From Labia minor (lineage: Eukaryota > Arthropoda > Insecta > Dermaptera > Spongiphoridae), in contig OY720346.1 in NCBI GenBank assembly GCA_963082975.1, forward strand, positions 34,003,787-34,067,786: a DNA stretch of 64,000 nucleotides, given 5' to 3'. Position 1 is the stretch's first letter. Each line of letters begins with the position of its first letter. Shown here in pieces: positions 1-12,382 of the stretch. Made by a program: the position numbers and the translations under genes. The notes below the pieces were generated by a model. It worked only from the letters and a program-made list of their open reading frames with translations. It searched no databases and was not told the DNA's origin.

Positions 1-948
1 GCAGCCAAAAATATGTCACCAGATTTGAAAAGAACATTAGACGAAGTAGTTAAAATTGTCAATTTCATTAAGGCTCGTCCACTTAATTCCAGAGTTTTTA
101 AAATTTTGTGTGAGGAAATGGGTAGTCAACATACACATTTATTATTACATACAGATGTACGTTGGTTGTCCCGCGGGAAAGTACTCATTCGCCTTTTTGA
201 GCTTCGAGATGAAATACGATTGTTTTTAATAGATGCGCATTTTGAACTGACCGAATGTTTCAATGATTTTATCTGGTTAGCTAAGGTGGCTTACTTGACT
301 GATATTTTTACAAAATTGAACGAACTTAATTTGAGCCTGCAAGGTACTGTTGTAAATATATTTAAAGTTGAAGATAAAATAGAAGCAATGATTAAAAAAA
401 TCGACTTGTGGTCGAAACGCATCCAGAACGGTGTATATGAGTCTTTTCCAACTCTCAATGATTTCATAGAAAGCTCCAGTGAAAAATTGCTTAATCAAAC
501 GCGTCAATTATTTGTTGAACATTTAATTACTTTGAAAAGCAACTTCAGGAAGTATTTTTCTACTCCTGATCCTTGCAATAACTGGATCAGAGATCCATTT
601 AATATGGAAATTACAAATGCTAAACATTTATCTGCACCTGAACAAGATATTCTCGTGGAATTATCATGTGATACAACTTATAAACTAAAATTTAACAAAA
701 CTGAATTGAGCAACTTTTGGTTACTTCTCAGGTCAGATTATCCTGCGCTTGCAAATAAAGCACTTCAACACTTGATTCCATTCTGCACAACATATTTATG
801 CGAACAAGCTTTTTCGGTACTATTTTATATTAAGTCTAAATATAGAAACAAATTAAATGTAGAGCCGGATCTTAGATTAAAAGTTTCCAATATTAAGCCA
901 GATATTGAGATTCTTGTTTCAAGAAAACAACTGCATACATCTCATTAA
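1..948 (+). CDS. hAT transposase, ZBED/FAM200 type, C-terminal 315 residues
   Basis: The frame is open from base 1; the first Met in the window is at 13 but sits mid-protein, so the true start is outside. Visible hAT marks, numbered from that Met, are the conserved TDVRWLSRGK block (Arg50-Trp51) and a C-terminal hATC dimerisation region. The latter holds YLCEQAFS with the catalytic Glu at about residue 264, then KYRNKL and DLRL. The product should bind and cut the ends of its own family. The frame is uninterrupted to TAA at 946-948. The N-terminal BED finger and the first two acidic catalytic residues would lie upstream of the window. The 442-bp element at 21.3 kb is a likely non-autonomous relative. 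Confidence 0.92.
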   Translation, partial: AAKNMSPDLKRTLDEVVKIVNFIKARPLNSRVFKILCEEMGSQHTHLLLHTDVRWLSRGKVLIRLFELRDEIRLFLIDAHFELTECFNDFIWLAKVAYLTDIFTKLNELNLSLQGTVVNIFKVEDKIEAMIKKIDLWSKRIQNGVYESFPTLNDFIESSSEKLLNQTRQLFVEHLITLKSNFRKYFSTPDPCNNWIRDPFNMEITNAKHLSAPEQDILVELSCDTTYKLKFNKTELSNFWLLLRSDYPALANKALQHLIPFCTTYLCEQAFSVLFYIKSKYRNKLNVEPDLRLKVSNIKPDIEILVSRKQLHTSH

Positions 949-1334
949 ATATGTAAGTTATATTTAATGAGATAGATGCAGTTATTTTTTAAAATATTTC
1001 TTATTTAATATTTTCTGAAAAAAATTATAAAATATTTATATGAATTTAATGTAAGTACCCATTATAATTTGTGAGATTTGTTGCTATGACAATGTTTGTA
1101 TTTTCTTTCTTCAATATTATAATTTCTAATAAAATGTGTTCTACAATATGCAAAAAAATCGTTATTCACCAATCACTGTTAGAAATATTCATCATATATC
1201 CTTGTCCTTATGAGATCGTAAGCCAGAAATTAATTAATAAAATGACGTAAAGTACCTAAAGTTGTGATGGGGGTCCGTCAAAAAAAATTTTTTCAAGTGG
1301 GGGTCCGTGGAGTACATAAGTTTAAGAACCTATG
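1..1334 (+). mobile_element. hAT element, 3' part with right terminal inverted repeat
   Basis: The window opens inside a hAT DNA transposon. The transposase frame occupies 1-948. The following 390 bases are non-coding and end in GTTTAAGAACCTATG at 1320-1334, whose reverse complement CATAGGTTCTTAAAC is a typical hAT terminus. The last ~230 bases match the right half of the 442-bp element at 21,301-21,742 almost base for base, which fixes the boundary. The putative right target duplication is ctatagag (1335-1342); the left one lies outside the window. I infer a ZBED/FAM200-type hAT from the transposase. Confidence 0.9.
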
Positions 1335-2298
1335 CTATAGAGTATATTTCTTTTTATATTATCAGGTGTTGAAAATCCAAGAGATTGTATACTCTAACAC
1401 CCATTTGGGGTGTCTAATATAATGCGATTGGATTTCGAGTCCATATTTTTATAATTAAAGTAGCAGTAAAAAGGATTTATTGATGCTAAGACCTCAAATC
1501 GGATCAAAGCCCACTCACCAACGCATATGTCAGGGTATTTAGAGGGTTCAGGTAAATAGATCCCCCTTTGAAAATAGGAGGTGGAGGTGACGGGGAAGGG
1601 GGAGGGGTCACACAGCTGGACATAACATAAGAACGAGCCTCTTTATTTTATTCTCTCACTCTTTGTGGTAAACAAATTTGTCAGCTGTTAAGCAGGATGG
1701 ATAGATAGAGAGAGATATACAGTTGGGGTGATTTTAGGAGTCTTTCACAAAAGAATCAAAAAAATACTATGAATGAATGAAAAGAAAATGGAATAAAAGT
1801 GTAAAAGAGAGAAAGAGAGGGATAGAGAGAGAGCGTGAGGTGTGAGTGACGATAGAAATGATAGAGTCGAAGTGTGAAGAAAATACCAATAGGAGGGGTG
1901 TGAAAATAGTGGGGTAGATGGGTCTATTTTATGGTCTATCGCAACATCTCAATAGAGTCTTTCTTCATATGTTATTTCAAGGCATCGCAATCCCAAATGA
2001 CATTGACAACGATCATGATCATCAGAATCATAATAAAGATGATACTTTAAATAAAAGACCGAAGAACATATCACGTATTTAAGAAATATACCGGCAATAC
2101 CATACAAATAATAAAACAAATAACAAAAATAATTTAATTAATTCTAATAGTTTATTTATAAAAGATTTAAATTTATTTTTTATTTTTGTAAAAATATTAT
2201 CTTTCCATTTAATTTTGAACTCCCCTTAAATAAAAATTATTATAAAAATTTAATTAATACATTTCTTTAACATTTTCATCTTAATAATAAATACAAAG
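1335..2298. other. Non-coding AT-rich stretch with GAGA-rich tract
   Basis: No supported gene. The segment 1680-1860 is rich in GATAGA/GAGAGA runs on the plus strand and is less AT-rich than its surroundings. The rest is low-complexity or apparently unique. Confidence 0.6.
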
Positions 2299-2361
2299 AC
2301 TCTTCAGTGGTTTAGTGGTTAGCACGACAGTCTACCACACTAAAGAAATTCTCCGCAAATA
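2299..2361 (+). repeat. SINE-A copy 1 (tRNA-like head), truncated
   Basis: TCTTCAGTGGTTTAGTGG followed by TTAGCACGACAGTCTACCA matches the longer copies at 12,262-12,382 and 13,405-13,529 (reverse strand). TTTAGTGGTTAGCAC resembles the D-arm/A-box region of Asp/Glu/Gly tRNAs. This copy has lost the B-box part and rejoins the family at CCGCAAATAA. Confidence 0.7.
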
Positions 2362-3654
2362 ATATTAAAAATAATAAATACAAAAATCTTATAAATATTT
2401 TATATTAACTAATATTTAATAATATAAATATATATATACATGATTTTACAGACTTATTACTTTATACTAGAAAATTAATTTTTCTTCTCTATCATTTAAA
2501 CATAGAAGATATAAAGAGAGTTTATAAAATTATTTCCAACCGTTACGGATATTATTTTTATTTTTCACTTCATTTAATAAATAATTATATTTTTATCATC
2601 TATTATGTATAATGTATAAATACTTAATATATATCTAAGTAAAAAAAAATAAAAATTTAAATAAAGAAACCGGTTAAAAAACAAGATTGATTTAAAATGA
2701 TGGGGAAAATTAACAATAAAAAAACAAGATATGGGGGAAGAGGTGAGATATATATATTTCCAATGATGGTAATTTAATATGTTAACTAAAAACAATCTGA
2801 ATGCTATTTTTATTTAGTTGAATGATTTGATAAACAATGTTTTTTCTTGTTTCTATTTTGACATTTTAATTGGACAGAAAAAATAAAAAAAAAGAAATTT
2901 AAATGCGAAATTATATTAATTTATATATCAGCATTTTACTATTTTGCGTGCTCTGGCATATGAATATAATCTTAGGGTGTTTTTGAAAATAAAATTATTA
3001 GTTGAGTTAAGATTAAAAAAAAGTTTTATTGTAAAAGAAACCAATTGAAAAACTACAAGTGGCTAGATAAATATAAATCAATTATGAAAAATATAATTAG
3101 TGTTTCTAATAAGGGATTTTACGCATCTAAATTATACATCTTTAATATTCAAAAAATAATGAATTGTTTTTATTTTGATTACAAACTAGTAGCCCTCCTT
3201 TGGTTGTATTACCATCAAACAGGGAGAGGTGGAGTGGAGAGATAAAAACAATTATATATATTATTCTTATATCTTTGCTGCTCTACTGAAAAAGAAAGTC
3301 ATCGCAGCGTCCACATTCCTCCAGCCATCTTCATCAAATTCTTATTCTCTTTTAATTACTTAATATTTACTTTTCAACCTAATTCATCTTTTGTTTTTAT
3401 ATAAATATAATTAAAATAAAAAATATTAAAAAAAATAAATAATAAATAAATATAATTAAACACTTAACAAAGCTTGTTGAATAAAATTTAATAATATTAT
3501 AAAAATGTTTTATTTCTTAATTTTAAAGCTTTAATTGATTTTCTTTTTAATGTTTCGATTATTTATTCTTATATATACATATAAATATACAGTTACATTG
3601 TAACATCATTGTTACAGTTACATCTATTAAGTATAATTTTCAAATTTAAAATTA
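2362..3654. other. Non-coding AT-rich stretch
   Basis: Mostly A/T homopolymers and (TA) runs. Short open frames at 2574-2795 and 3045-3245 are low-complexity with no recognisable domain. No gene supported. Confidence 0.6.
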
Positions 3655-4135
3655 CTTTAAGAATTTATATGAAATTAATTTATTGAGTTGTGAGATAAAA
3701 AAATTAACCTAAAAGGAATAATGAAAAAAGTTGAAAATTGAACATAATTCTATCTATCTATCTCTGGCCGCAGCAACCACACTTCTCCAAGTATCCCTAT
3801 TCTGAGCCACAACTTCCTTACCCTCTCCAATTTCTCTCACGTCCCATCCTACATTGTCCACGCATCTTTTAACCGGACGTTTTCCAATCGGTTTCCTCAT
3901 TCTTTCCTCTCCAATTCTAGCCACGTGTCCTGCTCAACGCAGCTTTCTCGCTTTTATAATTCTAACTATATCTTGAGATGCATAGAGCCCATGCAATTCC
4001 TCATTATGCAGTCTCCGCCATTCTCCGTTGACCTCATCTTTCTTTTGCCCATAAATGCTTCGCAGAATCCTATTCTCAAATACTCTAAATCTACTCTCGT
4101 CTCCTAAGGTCATAGACCACGCCTCAAACCGATGC
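3655..4135 (-). mobile_element. Non-LTR retrotransposon (LINE) 3' end fragment
   Basis: On the minus strand this encodes the tail of a non-LTR reverse transcriptase seen repeatedly in the window. The blocks are LGDESR, then VFENRILRSIYG, VTGEW/NEELH, ARMGEERM and RNTWRSVVAAA. A 3' untranslated part (3655-3748) matches 52,820-52,920. It contains CTATCTATCTAT near the junction and is a decayed 5'-truncated copy. Confidence 0.8.
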
Positions 4136-5804
4136 CTTGAACATAATTATTAATAGAAATTATAAATTTTATTTAACGAACTTCAAATATAATCTTTTTA
4201 ATTGAAATCTAAAGAAGAGTATAATATTTGATTTATTTATATCAAATTGTATAGATTTAATAAGATTAATTGATTATTATTTTTCTAATTATCGAATTTT
4301 GTAAATTAAAGAATACTTTATAATACTAAATCAATATTATTTGTGATGAGATATTTTATTTTTTGTGCATGAGAGGTGTTTGTGGTAATAATTGTGGTGG
4401 GGTAAGGTGTGTATAAGGGGAGGATTTATAGATAAAGAAGGAGGGACGTTATGATCTGTGTTTGTCAACGACAAACACCTTTCCTTAAGCATTATGGCCA
4501 TTAGGCTTAGCCAAACGAGCGTGATAAGCACTGGAGGGGTGTCTTGATGTCCGCTACCGAGTGCCTCTTCAATTGCAGGTCACCCATGCGACCCCCTCCA
4601 AAAGATTAAAACCTTCTCTTCTATAAAAATATTTTTTTATACTCTTACTGTTAGACAAGTGAGAGAAAAAGAAAGGAAAAAAAATTCATGTGTGAAACAA
4701 TCCCTCTCTCACTCGCTATCTTTCCACTTTTATATCATACTACTCATTCTTTCCCCCACCCTCCCCCCTAACCTATTACAATTCGCCATACAATATTAAC
4801 ATCAAAATTAAATCATCTCATGTCATCTCCTGTTAGTTTTGATTTCTATCATCTTTCTAGACTCACCCACTAATCTCTAAATGCACTAAAAGCAACAACT
4901 CCCACTCTTGGATTAAATTCCAAACCACAGATAATGCATTCGGATTAAATTGTTAAAAATATATAGTACAACCCCCTTTTCCATATCCCGCCCTTTTATA
5001 TTCACCTCACCATTAATCTCAACGAACCACGAAATAGAGGGTAAATTAATCTGATGAATCATTTAATAAACATACACATACACACACACATGGCATAAAA
5101 ACAACAATAGAAATAAATATCCACATGATTCATTGTTATAAGGAATAATTATATTATGTGTACCAAATTTTTTTTTAAATATATTTTTTTGTTAATTTAA
5201 ATTACATAATATCCCATTTATAAATATTTTTTAATAATATAGTATAATAATTCACTTATTTTAATCTTTCTGTAAATTCAATACCTCTTTTTTTAATTAA
5301 AAAAATGTAAACAATTTAATTTCACGAATATCCATATCACTTGTTTTTAGGATGGGCACACCAAGGAACAAATAAGCACTGAAAACATAACCTTGTTGTT
5401 ACAATAAAACTTGATATATATTAAGCTATTATTAAGTTATTATTGAATTAAGTTGTGAGATAATTTATTTAATTTTGAATTAATTATTAACTTAATTAAT
5501 TACACTTTAAATGCTTTTAATAATTCTTATTGATTATTGTTCAATTGTTTCTTTTTAATCTAACTGGGTAATTTTGAAAATTTAACAAAACTAGCACAAC
5601 ATCGTTTAGCAAGAGCCAATCTGATTTTACATCAAGTAAATTTATATTGTGAATATGACAAAATATATACATTTCATCAAATTTAAAATAAATTCAATCA
5701 CTATTAACATCTTTCTGAAACTTTCGTTCAGTAGTAACAGTAGTAAATTAGATGAAATAAGTTAAAATCTTACTTTCAATCTTCTGCCTATTTGTGAAAA
5801 TAAG
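4136..5804. other. Non-coding stretch with a GC-richer unique island
   Basis: AT-rich DNA around an apparently unique island at about 4,440-4,620 (CAACGACAAACACC, GCGTGATAAGCACTGG, CACCCATGCGACC). A pyrimidine-rich unique segment follows at 4,690-5,030. No gene or repeat family recognised. Confidence 0.55.
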
Positions 5805-6410
5805 CTGGAGTGTCTCCACTCGACTATCTCGCAATTTGAATTGGATTAAATAACATAATATATTATATTTAAATTAAATTTAATTAATTATAAATTATAA
5901 ATAATAAATATTAAACCAGCGCATGTTTGGTTTTTTATTGATGGCACCATGGCACGTGTTGGCGCGTGAGATTTGCAGTGTTAAAAAATTAATTCTGTTA
6001 CTTTCAGCGATTCCATCAAGCTGAAATTCTATATATAGCAGTTTTATACAATTATTAATCATGTGAAAAATTATCAAACATATATCTTTATTTTTACGGT
6101 CACTTTAGAGGAAAAAAAAATCAAAACGTTGTAGGTAATGACCCTCTTCCGGTTGAGCTACATTTCTCAAAAGTTGATAGAAAACTACGAATTTTGAATA
6201 ATGCTCATGTACCAAATTGCATCATTCTAGCTCAAACCGTTTTTGCGTAATCTTGCCTACATACATACACACACACATACACACACATACACACACACAC
6301 ACACACACAGACATTTTTCTCAACCTTAGTGAAAATGATTCAGGAACCTTCAAAACGTATAAAATCATCAAAATCTCAACATCGAAAATTTTCTGGCGAG
6401 ATAGTAAAAA
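5805..6410 (+). repeat. Rep-2 family, near full-length copy 1
   Basis: A ~600-bp repeat with several copies in the window. The left end is CTGGAGTGTCTCCACTCG followed by ACTATCTCGC. The middle contains CCTCTTCCGGTTGAGC and CTCAAACCGTTTTTGCG, then a (CA)n tract (6262-6309). The right end is CTGGCGAGATAGTAAAAA. This copy has lost ~16 bases just before the right end, breaking its terminal hairpin. It has no coding potential; open frames across the (CA)n tract are spurious. Confidence 0.85.
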
Positions 6411-6824
6411 TAATGAAATAAAATCCTTTGAACTTTTTCTAATGATCATTAGAATTTATATTTTCTATATTTACTAAGAAATTAAGCTAGCCATCAATAA
6501 CAACCTTCCCCCATATGTAACTGATCTATATGTTTATATATATAATATTTCCCATATTATAAGTAATTTTATCATTAATTTTAAATAAATTTATTTTTAG
6601 AAACTGGCTATAGATTGCTAAATTAATTGAAATTTTAATTTTTTTGATTGGAAAAACGTAAAATTTGAAGATATAAGTATGTAATATAAAAATAGTTTTT
6701 TAAAAAAAAAATTTTTTAAATAAAAACGATTTAGTATGTATGTCTCTTGCTTGTTTAGTCCTTATAAATTAATTATTTAGATCTGAGAGCCAGTTTAGTT
6801 TCAACTTTTATTTATTACTTCTAC
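6411..6824. other. Non-coding AT-rich stretch
   Basis: Nothing recognised beyond A/T runs. Confidence 0.6.
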
Positions 6825-7112
6825 CAGAGGTTCCCAATCTTTTCTGGTTTGCGGCTGCCTAAATAATTGAATTTTTTCCGTGGCTCCCTTAATATATCAG
6901 ATTTTTATATAAATTTTTTACTTTCTTGAAAAATTGGAAAACTTTCCTTTTTTAAAAGCGATTACCCAATTAACATCGAAGAATTAAAAAGCTTACAAGA
7001 TGGTTGGCTCAAAATTTGAAGTATTAGAAAATTTAATTGAATATTTCGCGGCGCCCTAATGACGGCATCGCGCCTCCCCGGGGAGCCGCGGTTCACACTT
7101 TGGGAATCACTG
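6825..7112. mobile_element. hAT-type MITE, 288 bp
   Basis: Begins CAGAGGTTCCCAATCTTTTC and ends with CACTTTGGGAATCACTG, whose reverse complement CAGTGATTCCCAAAGTG is a hAT terminus much like that of the complete element at 47,336-51,553. Flanking octamers acttctac (6817-6824) and acttatag (7113-7120) agree at 6 of 8 positions, consistent with an aged 8-bp target duplication. No coding capacity. Confidence 0.85.
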
Positions 7113-8183
7113 ACTTATAGCCATATATTATATATAAAAACATAATAAATAAGTAGCTATTTTAATTAAATAAAATATGTATACATTTAAGTATATACCT
7201 AGAAATATTAATTTTGAATTTATGAATTTATAACATAATTTTAATTTCTATATGATATTTCCATATGAAAGTAAAATACCATTGAATTCATTATAATATG
7301 AATCGATACAAAAAGTAAAATTGATGAGCAAATTTCTCTTTTGAAATGAAATATGTACTATGCTTTTAAATATAATTCTGGTTGTAAAAATGAAATGAAA
7401 AAAAAAAATTAAATTATTACATCATTATTTTGAAAGTTACGATTTAGTATCATTAAGAAAGGTTTAATTTACATATGGATATAAGCTAATATGAGCTCTT
7501 TAAGGGAAAATAAGACCAATAAATGAAGTAAATAGGTTATATATTTGTAAGGTTGATTTTGATTTTTCTTTAATTAATGAATGTAACATCCGGTTTTGAT
7601 CAATGCTTATCTTACTGGCGCTAGTGCTGCGATCTTTTGGCGAACGATGCAGTCAAACTGAGGAAGGTATCGATCCAACGGATGGCATCTTTTTTCCGGC
7701 TGCTGCCTCCTTTCTCTTTACGTCTTTATCTCCCTGGTTCATGTTTTTTTTTTTGTTTTTTTTTTCATCTCTCTCTCTCTCTCTGACTTTCTATCTCACT
7801 CTATCAGTCAGTCCCCACTTGAGGAAGACCCCGCCTCTGTGTGTGTCGTCTGCCTTGTCTCGTCGATAACCCTCCTCTCTCCTGGTCGTCCTATCGCAAA
7901 GCATATGTGGGCGGAGAGGATAGCGAGAGCAGGGCTCACGACAGCCAGATATATCCCAAGGGATAGAGTGAGCTACGTGTCACTTGACTGCTGAAAATTT
8001 CAATTCACCAGCACCAACAGAGAGTAAAAGAGAGAGAGATGAACCCCTAGGGAGAATCCCCTACCCTACCTGACCTCAATAGATAAAGGATCAATCGAAA
8101 TAAAACAAACCAACTCAAGGAATGGAATGGTACCAACGCAAGGCATAGAACCAAAAGAGAATCAAAACAACATAATCCTTTAA

Positions 8184-8239
<56 letters not shown>

Positions 8240-8599
8240 ATAAACTTTATAATTATAAATTAATTTAAATAAATTAAAAAAACAAATTAATTCAAAATTA
8301 TTAAATAATTAAGATGCGCGGCCGCGCACTAATTTTTTGATAATTACTCAACCATTTGTGTATGTATGCTGAGTTTGAAATAAAACTTATAAAATGGTTA
8401 AAATATAATTTTCAGGGTTATTCATTAAAAAAAAAATAGGGAATGTCCTCCCCTAGACTTTCCCGCATATAAATAGGTAATTAGGTTATTATTATTATGT
8501 TTTAACAACAATAAAAATAAACAAACTAATTAATTTAAATTATAAAGTAAAATGGTTTAACACTATTATATATATTTATAATTTACACCTAACGCTACT
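7113..8599. other. Non-coding stretch with GC-richer island and (TA)n
   Basis: AT-rich to about 7,590. Then comes a complex, apparently unique island at 7,595-8,150 with CT runs at 7,768-7,790. A long (TA)n microsatellite fills 8,188-8,237. The open frame at 7603-7869 is low-complexity (poly-Phe/Leu/Ser) and I do not call it a gene. Confidence 0.55.
8188..8237. repeat. (TA)n microsatellite
   Basis: About 50 bases of TA dinucleotide repeat. Confidence 0.95.
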
Positions 8600-9057
8600 T
8601 GTATAGGTAAAATGTCACTTCCGGTAGTCAGATCATGATGAAATTTGGTATCTCAATTTTTTTCATATTTTTAAATCTATATACAAAATAGGAAGCAAAT
8701 ATCTCGAAGCAAACTGGTACTTTACTTGAAAGGTAAACGCAACCAGTATAGGTAAAGTACCACTTCCGGTTAACCGATTTTGACGAAATTTTGATAGAAA
8801 TCTACAAACTGTGAATAATATCGGTGTACCAAATTTCGAAGTCCTAGCTTTATTAGTTTCTGAGTTAATTTTAATTTAACAGACAAACATTACATACATC
8901 CATACATACACACACACACACACAGACATAATTCGAAAAATGGTATTTTCCGACTCAGGGAGGTCTAAAACGTCAAGATCTATCGAAATCTCGAAATTGA
9001 AATTTTTGACGATTCCAATACTTCCCTTATACGAAGTATGCGGGAAAGTAAAAAAAA
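8600..9057 (+). repeat. Rep-3 repeat with internally duplicated CTTCCGG module
   Basis: Non-coding repeat-like unit with the same module order as Rep-1 and Rep-2. A CACTTCCGG module appears twice (about 8,620 and 8,760), each after TATAGGTAAA. Then come an ACATACAT/CA tract, ACAGACAT, and a right end with CAATACTTCCCTTATACG and GAAAGTAAAAA. Only one copy occurs here, so boundaries are approximate. Confidence 0.65.
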
Positions 9058-10832
9058 CAAGCACACACAGAAATAAGTATGCAAGTGTAACTGGAAAAGC
9101 AGTTGCATAATTTTCCAACTTTTATGTAGCGCATTCAGCAAAAAATATATATTATAGAGAACACATTGACTACATATATTTATTTTCAATCTTTCTGAAC
9201 GTTTTACATATGTTAAAATATGAAATGTTTTTTGATGCATGAAATATATTCCCTTCCCAAAAAGAAAATTAATTTTATCAAGATGATGATGATAATAATG
9301 ATGAAGGAGAGGGACGACAACTTTTTTTTATTAACTTTTAGTCTATTATTAGTTTGTAATAGATCTGATTTAACATCTGTATTTTGTAATTATACATACA
9401 TTCCTTTTATGCATAGATTCCAATTATATGAATTAGCATACAATATATAATAACATTCTCTTTCATTCCAAAATAAAAATAAATATAAAAATAATACATA
9501 TAATGAATGTGACATTTTTTTATAGAAGTATCAGTATGTTATTACCATTTGGAGTGATAAACATGTTTTTTATCATTATAATCATCATTTATATTAATTA
9601 ATCAGTTTCAATTACAATAGATTCTTTTTAAAAGATTAATATCATTGAAAATTATAATTATCTACCAGCAGAAGAGTCGTTCTGCTTATATCGCCCTCGG
9701 GCATACTATAGTTCATCTATGTACAATATAAAACAAAAAAAAATTGAAACTATGATTTTCAATGTAATTATTTTTAATTTTTTTGAAAATTGTTACTAAA
9801 GTCCTTTTGAATTGGATTATTAGCAAATAATATTACTCATAAATATAAATTAAATATAATTATTAAATTTCTTAAATTAATCTAAAAGATAACAAAATTT
9901 AGAGTTATTTTTGAAAAAAATTCCTAATTTGACTTTTTAGACACAATACCATTAATGTATATTATTTAGAGTAAATAGTAAAATAAATGAAAGTATATTA
10001 TTATGGTCGCTTTATTCTATAATGTAAAATTTCAATTCAATTATTGTTAGCTTTAATAGAAAAGAAAAATGTTAGTTAGAAAACTAACAAAAGATTATTG
10101 CACAGATAAAGAGGTCAAAATAGAAGAGGAAATAACCAATAATAAAGATTAAGACAGAGGGAGTGAAAGAGAAAGAGGGTGGAGTCTTTTTCTTTTCCTA
10201 TAAGTATCAAATTTTTTTTTAAATGAGTCTAGACTTGTACGACTCGGCGCCAGTCGGTGCCCATCTTCCACTCAAAGGCGACCCGAACGACCCCAATTGA
10301 GACGCCGCCCGGGTCCCAACCTCGCGACCTAAACGCTCTTTTACCCCTCCCTCACATCCCACTATTTCTCCCCACTTCTATATCATCACTTCTTCTACTC
10401 TTTCTTAATTCTTTAACTTTTTGATCATCCATTGACGCCCGATAATGATTATTACTCTCTCTCTCCCTCTCTTTTACACCCACACACTATATATAAATAA
10501 TACATATTAATATATTCATATAAATGATAACGATATCTGCATTCTAATCAATTTATTTTTTATTAAGCCTAAACGAATTAAATAACTAAACTTACTAAAT
10601 AATAATAATAATAAATTAAATAAATAAAGGTGATAAGTTTTATAAAAATTAAATTTAATTACTTAATAATTAATTTAATTTTCATTTATAATTAAATTGA
10701 ATTTTTAAAATTTATTAATTTATATATTTTATTTTATTCTAAACAAAAAAAAATCAAGTATTAGTTACGCGGACGATTTAAATTTATTAAAGGCTAAGAG
10801 ACAAGTTGATAAATTCAACAATAGATAATTAG
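9058..10832. other. Non-coding AT-rich stretch with one GC-rich island
   Basis: Mostly AT-rich. The segment 10,226-10,345 is strikingly GC-rich (GACTCGGCGCCAGTCGG, GACGCCGCCCGGGTCCC) against its surroundings. It might be a SINE head on the minus strand or a unique element; a clear A/B box pair could not be confirmed. No gene seen. Confidence 0.5.
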
Positions 10833-11295
10833 CTGGAGTGTCTCCACTCGACTATCTCGCAATTTGAATTGGATTGAATAACATAATATATTATATTTAA
10901 ATTAAATTTAATTAATTATAAATTAAAATTAATAAACAATATTTATTAAATCAGCGCATGTTTGCCTCTTTGTTGATGGCACCACATCACGTGTTGGCGC
11001 GTGAGATTTGCAGTGTTATAAAATTAATTAATTCCGGTACTTTCAGCGATTCAATTAAGTTGAAATTCTATATATAGCAGTTTTATACAATTATAAATCA
11101 TGTGAAAAATTATCAAACATATATCTTTATTTTTACGGTAACTTTAGAGGAAAAAAAATCAAAACGTTGTAAGTAATGACCCTCTTCCGGTTGAGCTACA
11201 TTTCTCAAAAGTTGATAGAAAACTATGAATTTTGAATAATGGCTATGTACCAAATTTCATCATTCTAGTTCAAACCGTTTTTGCGTAATCTTGGT

Positions 11296-11339
<44 letters not shown>

Positions 11340-11424
11340 CACACATACATATACACATACACACACACAGACATTTTTCTCAATTTTCGTGATCGCAATA
11401 CTATCTCTGGCGAGTTAGTAAAAA
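10833..11424 (+). repeat. Rep-2 family, full-length copy 2
   Basis: Same left end (CTGGAGTGTCTCCACTCG), same middle modules, (CA)n/(TA)n tract at ~11,300-11,370, and right end CTATCTCTGGCGAGTTAGTA. The right-end hairpin stem carries one substitution. No coding potential. Confidence 0.88.
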
Positions 11425-12261
11425 TATGACAATACACAACAAAATATGATAAAGATAATATTTGAGAATAATTTAATTTTAGTTTGGTTAGTGCCTTTTA
11501 TTATTAAGTAAAAATAGTAGAATAGTTGAGGAGAAAGAAATATTAGCGAGAAGTGTGTTTTTGGGAGAGCTATTTGGTAAACCAAGTAAGTGGGGGAGAG
11601 ACCATCTAAAGACCAAATTAAAATTGGGAAAGCATAGGATTTCGAAAAGGATCATTGAAGGAAAAGGATTTGAGTTTATTATCTCTAAAAATTTTGTATA
11701 TTAAAATAAAGAAAAATATAATTATAATATCTATTAGAGAATCACCAATTCTTGCGGTTAAATCATAACATAATTATTATAGTAAAAATTTAAATTTTTT
11801 TCTAAAAAACCAAAATTAAGAAATATCTATGTTGGGAATGTGATTAATCAAGCAAGAAAGAAAGGATTTAATAAAAGAGGGAAAGTAAAGTGATTTATCT
11901 TTTTTCTTGGCTGTTCTCTTTCTCTCTCCCACTCCCTTTCTCTCATATTCTAGCAACTCTTATCTCACTTCTGTATGTGAAAGTAAATATAGTGAAGGGT
12001 ATTCTCAAGTGGAAATCAATTGACAAAGATTCATCTAATTGGAAAGGTTTACGTCCATCACAATGAATGAATTGAAGGATTATTCATCAACATACAAATA
12101 AATGAAAAATCCATTTATAAATATTTATTAAAAATTATATTAATAATAATAAGAATTTTATAATTTAAGATTATTTCCAAAATAATGTAAAGATTAAATA
12201 AATAAATAATTTAAAAGATTATATAAGTAATTGTAAAATAATTATTTAAGATTAATTTTAA
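11425..12261. other. Non-coding AT-rich stretch
   Basis: Apparently unique AT-rich DNA with a CT-rich patch at 11,920-11,945. No gene. Confidence 0.6.
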
Positions 12262-12382
12262 ACTCTTCAGAGGTTAGCACGACAGTCTACCACACTGAGG
12301 TCTCGTGTTTAGGCATAGGGAAATTCTATAATTTCTCTTTAAAGCTAGCTGTGCGTGATCCTCAAGGTCTATCCGCAAATAA
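12262..12382 (+). repeat. SINE-A copy 2
   Basis: tRNA-like SINE copy: ACTCTTCAG, then GGTTAGCACGACAGTC, CACTGAGGTCTCGTG, and a tail with GATCCTCAAGGTCTATCC. A short internal deletion removed GTGGTTTAGT relative to the other copies. Confidence 0.75.

Noticed and set aside
6217..6477. Frames across the (CA)n tract (both strands)
   Set aside because: They read poly-His-Thr or Val-Cys through a microsatellite inside Rep-2; no start context or domain.
7603..7869. 88-codon frame with hydrophobic stretch
   Set aside because: The apparent membrane segment comes from T-runs and CT repeats; no homology recognised.
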